Of a stretch of 45,366 nucleotides of DNA, positions 43,163 through 45,366 are shown piece by piece; the first letter of the stretch is position 1; each line of letters starts with the position of its first letter. A program made the translations under genes and the position numbers. The stretch is from positions 1 through 45,366 of the forward strand of contig CALXES010000012.1 of the NCBI GenBank assembly GCA_944387385.1, in the 5' to 3' direction. The stretch comes from an uncultured Clostridia bacterium (GTDB lineage Bacteria; Bacillota; Clostridia; TANB77; CAG-465). Under the pieces are notes generated by a model. The model made no database searches, had not been told where the DNA came from, and saw nothing but the letters and a program-made list of their open reading frames with translations.

Positions 43163-45366
43163 ATGAAAAATAAGTTAAAGCTTTTTGGAATAATTGCAGT
43201 CATATTTATGTCACTAATTATTTTTTCAAAAGGTAATGTCTATGCCGCTATAACGCAAGGAGATAAGTTGTCAGATACCAATTTGATTAGGCTACCTTGG
43301 CATCCAGGCACTCCGAATTTGTTTTGGCATTTTTATTTTAGAGACACTAATCAAACAGTTTTTTGTATAGAACCACATGTTACTTTTAATAGTGGACATA
43401 CATATGGATATGTTGGAAAATATACAGGTGATGTTGGAAAACAAATGTCATATGTATATGATAGTAATCCACCAGTAGGTAGTCTTAATGAAACTTTGCA
43501 AGTAAAGCAAACAGTAATATGGGCTTTAAATGGAGATTTTAATATATATGAATTAGATAGAAGTAATACATATGTTAATATTGCTATACAGTTATATGAA
43601 GAAGCTAGAGCAAACTTTAATGGAGCAGATATTTCTAATCAAATGAGTAACCATAATTTAAGCTTCCATTTAGAAGGAAATAATTGGGTTTCAGATTGGA
43701 TATATATAAAATCAGGAGCTAGTGTTTGGAATAATATTGGTGGTCTTCAAAGAGAAGGAGACAATTGGAGATTAGTTGTAGATAATAATAGTTTAACCGG
43801 TCCTGTTGATGCTCAAATATATAGTAGTATGACTACAAGAAGATATAATGAAGCAGATATATATGCTGGGCCAAATAACTTTGGATCAAATGGACAAGAT
43901 GTTATAATTACAGGTGGGTCATATGAAGATTCAGCAAGTGAAACAGCATCAGGACATATAGTACCAGTTGGAAATTTAAAAATATTAAAGAAAGATTCTT
44001 ATGGAAAGAATTTATCTAATGCAACATTTAATGTAACAGGAAATGGATTAAATTATAATGTTACAACAGGAAGTGATGGTACATATACATTAAGCAACCT
44101 TCCTATAGGAACATATACAGTTACTGAAACAAACGCACCAGATAAAACTATAAATGATGAAAATGGAAGAACAGTACAAGTTACAGTAAATGCAGCATCT
44201 ACTGTAACATATACAAGAGTTAATTCTTATCCAAGGGGAAGTGTAAGACTTACAAAGTTTGATGCAGATCATAGAGGAGCAACTTTAGGAGATGCAACAC
44301 TTGAAGGTGCAATATATAATCTATGTGCAGGAGAAGATATATATGAAGGAGATCAATTAATATATAGTAATAATCAAGTGGTAAAAACTGTAGTTACAAA
44401 TGTAAATGGTGAAACAGAAGCCGTTACAAATTTACCAGTAGGAAAATATTATTACTTAGAAATTGAACCATCAGAAGGATTTAATATAAATCCAGATAGA
44501 ATTAATACATCAGTAGATTATGAAGGTCAATTTACACCAGTAATTGGTGAGGAATACAATGAAGCACCAGAGCATCCAATATATTCAAATTTACATATAA
44601 TAAAAAGATTAGGAGAGACAGATTATGATGCAGAAATAAATTTAGCAGGAGCACAATTTAAAGCAACATTAATAAGTAATCCAAGTCAAGTATATTATTC
44701 AAATGTATCGAGAGAAGATGGAGTATGTGATATAAATGATATTCCATATGGAAAATATAGAATAGAAGAATACAAAACACCAGATGAAGCATATACAATA
44801 GAGCCATTTGAAGTAAGTTTTACAGAAAATGGAAAGACATATGAATATACAAAAGTAGATAATTCAAAAGAAATGCAAATAGAAGTAACAAAAGAAATGC
44901 TTTTAAATGAAGGAGAAGCAACAGATGCAAAAGTATCAGGAGCATACTTTACAGTATATACTGATGCAGAAGCAAAAAATGAATATGTAGATAAAAATGG
45001 AGATGTTGTAGTAATAGGGCCAACAGATGAGAGTGGATATGCGATATCTAAAAAAATGAGAACAGGAACATATTACTTAAAAGAAACAACATTCCCAGAA
45101 GGAGTAAATCCAGATACAATAATCCCAGGAGAGGAAGTATCATATAAAGACAAAGTATATGAAGTAAGTTATGATAATAAAGAGCAAGGAAATGATGTTG
45201 TAGTAGTACCAATAACAATACAAAATGAACCAGAAAGAAATAGTATAGAGATAAATAAATGGATAGGAGAGACAACAAGTAGTGAAAAATCACCACTTGA
45301 AGGAGCAGAATTTACAGCAACATTAATATCAAGTAAGGGAACAGATCATGAGTTTTCAAGAAAATG
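43163..45366 (+). CDS. Thioester-domain adhesin with tandem Cna-B/SpaA repeats (3' end outside window)
   Basis: The frame is open from ATG 43163 to the window end (734 codons seen). It has a signal peptide (1-28, ending NVYA) and then a thioester domain: Cys68 in TVFCIEPHVTFNSG and QTVIWAL at 116-122, the two motifs of Gram-positive TED adhesins that bond covalently to host amines. From about residue 272 there are five Cna-B/SpaA-like repeats, starting GNLKILKKDSYG, SVRLTKFDADHRG, LHIIKRLGETDYD, MQIEVTKEMLLNE and SIEINKWIGETTSS; the third and fifth share AxFxATLIS. AGGTG/AAAGGGG precede ATG. Sorting signal not seen. Confidence 0.9.
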   Translation, partial: MKNKLKLFGIIAVIFMSLIIFSKGNVYAAITQGDKLSDTNLIRLPWHPGTPNLFWHFYFRDTNQTVFCIEPHVTFNSGHTYGYVGKYTGDVGKQMSYVYDSNPPVGSLNETLQVKQTVIWALNGDFNIYELDRSNTYVNIAIQLYEEARANFNGADISNQMSNHNLSFHLEGNNWVSDWIYIKSGASVWNNIGGLQREGDNWRLVVDNNSLTGPVDAQIYSSMTTRRYNEADIYAGPNNFGSNGQDVIITGGSYEDSASETASGHIVPVGNLKILKKDSYGKNLSNATFNVTGNGLNYNVTTGSDGTYTLSNLPIGTYTVTETNAPDKTINDENGRTVQVTVNAASTVTYTRVNSYPRGSVRLTKFDADHRGATLGDATLEGAIYNLCAGEDIYEGDQLIYSNNQVVKTVVTNVNGETEAVTNLPVGKYYYLEIEPSEGFNINPDRINTSVDYEGQFTPVIGEEYNEAPEHPIYSNLHIIKRLGETDYDAEINLAGAQFKATLISNPSQVYYSNVSREDGVCDINDIPYGKYRIEEYKTPDEAYTIEPFEVSFTENGKTYEYTKVDNSKEMQIEVTKEMLLNEGEATDAKVSGAYFTVYTDAEAKNEYVDKNGDVVVIGPTDESGYAISKKMRTGTYYLKETTFPEGVNPDTIIPGEEVSYKDKVYEVSYDNKEQGNDVVVVPITIQNEPERNSIEINKWIGETTSSEKSPLEGAEFTATLISSKGTDHEFSRK

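Overview
The window looks like chromosomal DNA of a very AT-rich (by eye well under one-third GC), Gram-positive, spore-forming Clostridia-type Firmicute. The evidence is a full-length SpoIVA, a tiny SpoVM-like peptide gene, a SufCBDSU operon with an Rrf2 regulator and MnmA, ribosomal protein L28 of the four-cysteine type, sortase-type surface proteins, and canonical TTGACA-17-TATAAT promoters with GGAGG ribosome sites. All protein genes read with the standard bacterial code. An uncultured gut clostridium is a plausible source, but that is inference.

Layout. 1-213 is the 3' end of a Cna-B/SpaA surface protein. 234-6820 is all minus strand: a Rieske/FAD oxidoreductase, an unrecognised 564-aa protein, a two-gene unit with a shortened GlmU and a separate left-handed beta-helix protein, and rmuC. 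Next come tRNA-Leu(UAG), a small coiled-coil protein, nth, and a divergent unit with a small membrane protein, a SpoVM-like peptide and a patatin phospholipase. These are followed by rpmB and pyk (minus) and a 636-aa acidic coiled-coil protein. 13974-21043 is one Fe-S/thiolation operon: sufC, sufB, sufD, a tyrosine-phosphatase-like gene, sufS, sufU, an Rrf2 regulator and mnmA. Its promoter is overlapped by three TTCCTA/TAGGAA half-sites.

21162-23772 is a cyclophilin-like / DUF3737 / ferredoxin-type aldo-keto reductase module. 23882-26331 encodes four N-terminally membrane-anchored proteins. 26399-27896 holds a small coiled-coil gene and a HipA/CtkA-like kinase interrupted by two in-frame stops. 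spoIVA follows, then a frameshifted zinc-metallopeptidase pseudogene, a pyruvyltransferase-like protein, a J-domain membrane protein, pyrG, DUF4234, and a DUF2752 pseudogene. The right part carries an M50 protease, tsaD, a metallophosphoesterase, tRNA-Trp(CCA), a CDF transporter, a fused ABC ATPase-FtsX permease, an LPATG pilin-like protein, and the 5' part of a thioester-domain adhesin that runs off the window.

How the genes work together. SufBCD, SufS and SufU build Fe-S clusters, the three-cysteine Rrf2 protein probably senses them and controls the operon, and MnmA uses the sulfur for tRNA thiolation. SpoIVA and SpoVM form the base of the spore coat. The surface proteins at both ends suggest a host- or matrix-adhesive lifestyle; no sortase gene is in the window. 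Three decayed genes (26877-27896, 29627-30250, 34148-34522) show ongoing gene loss between 27 and 35 kb. I saw no CRISPR array, insertion sequence, integrase or rRNA.
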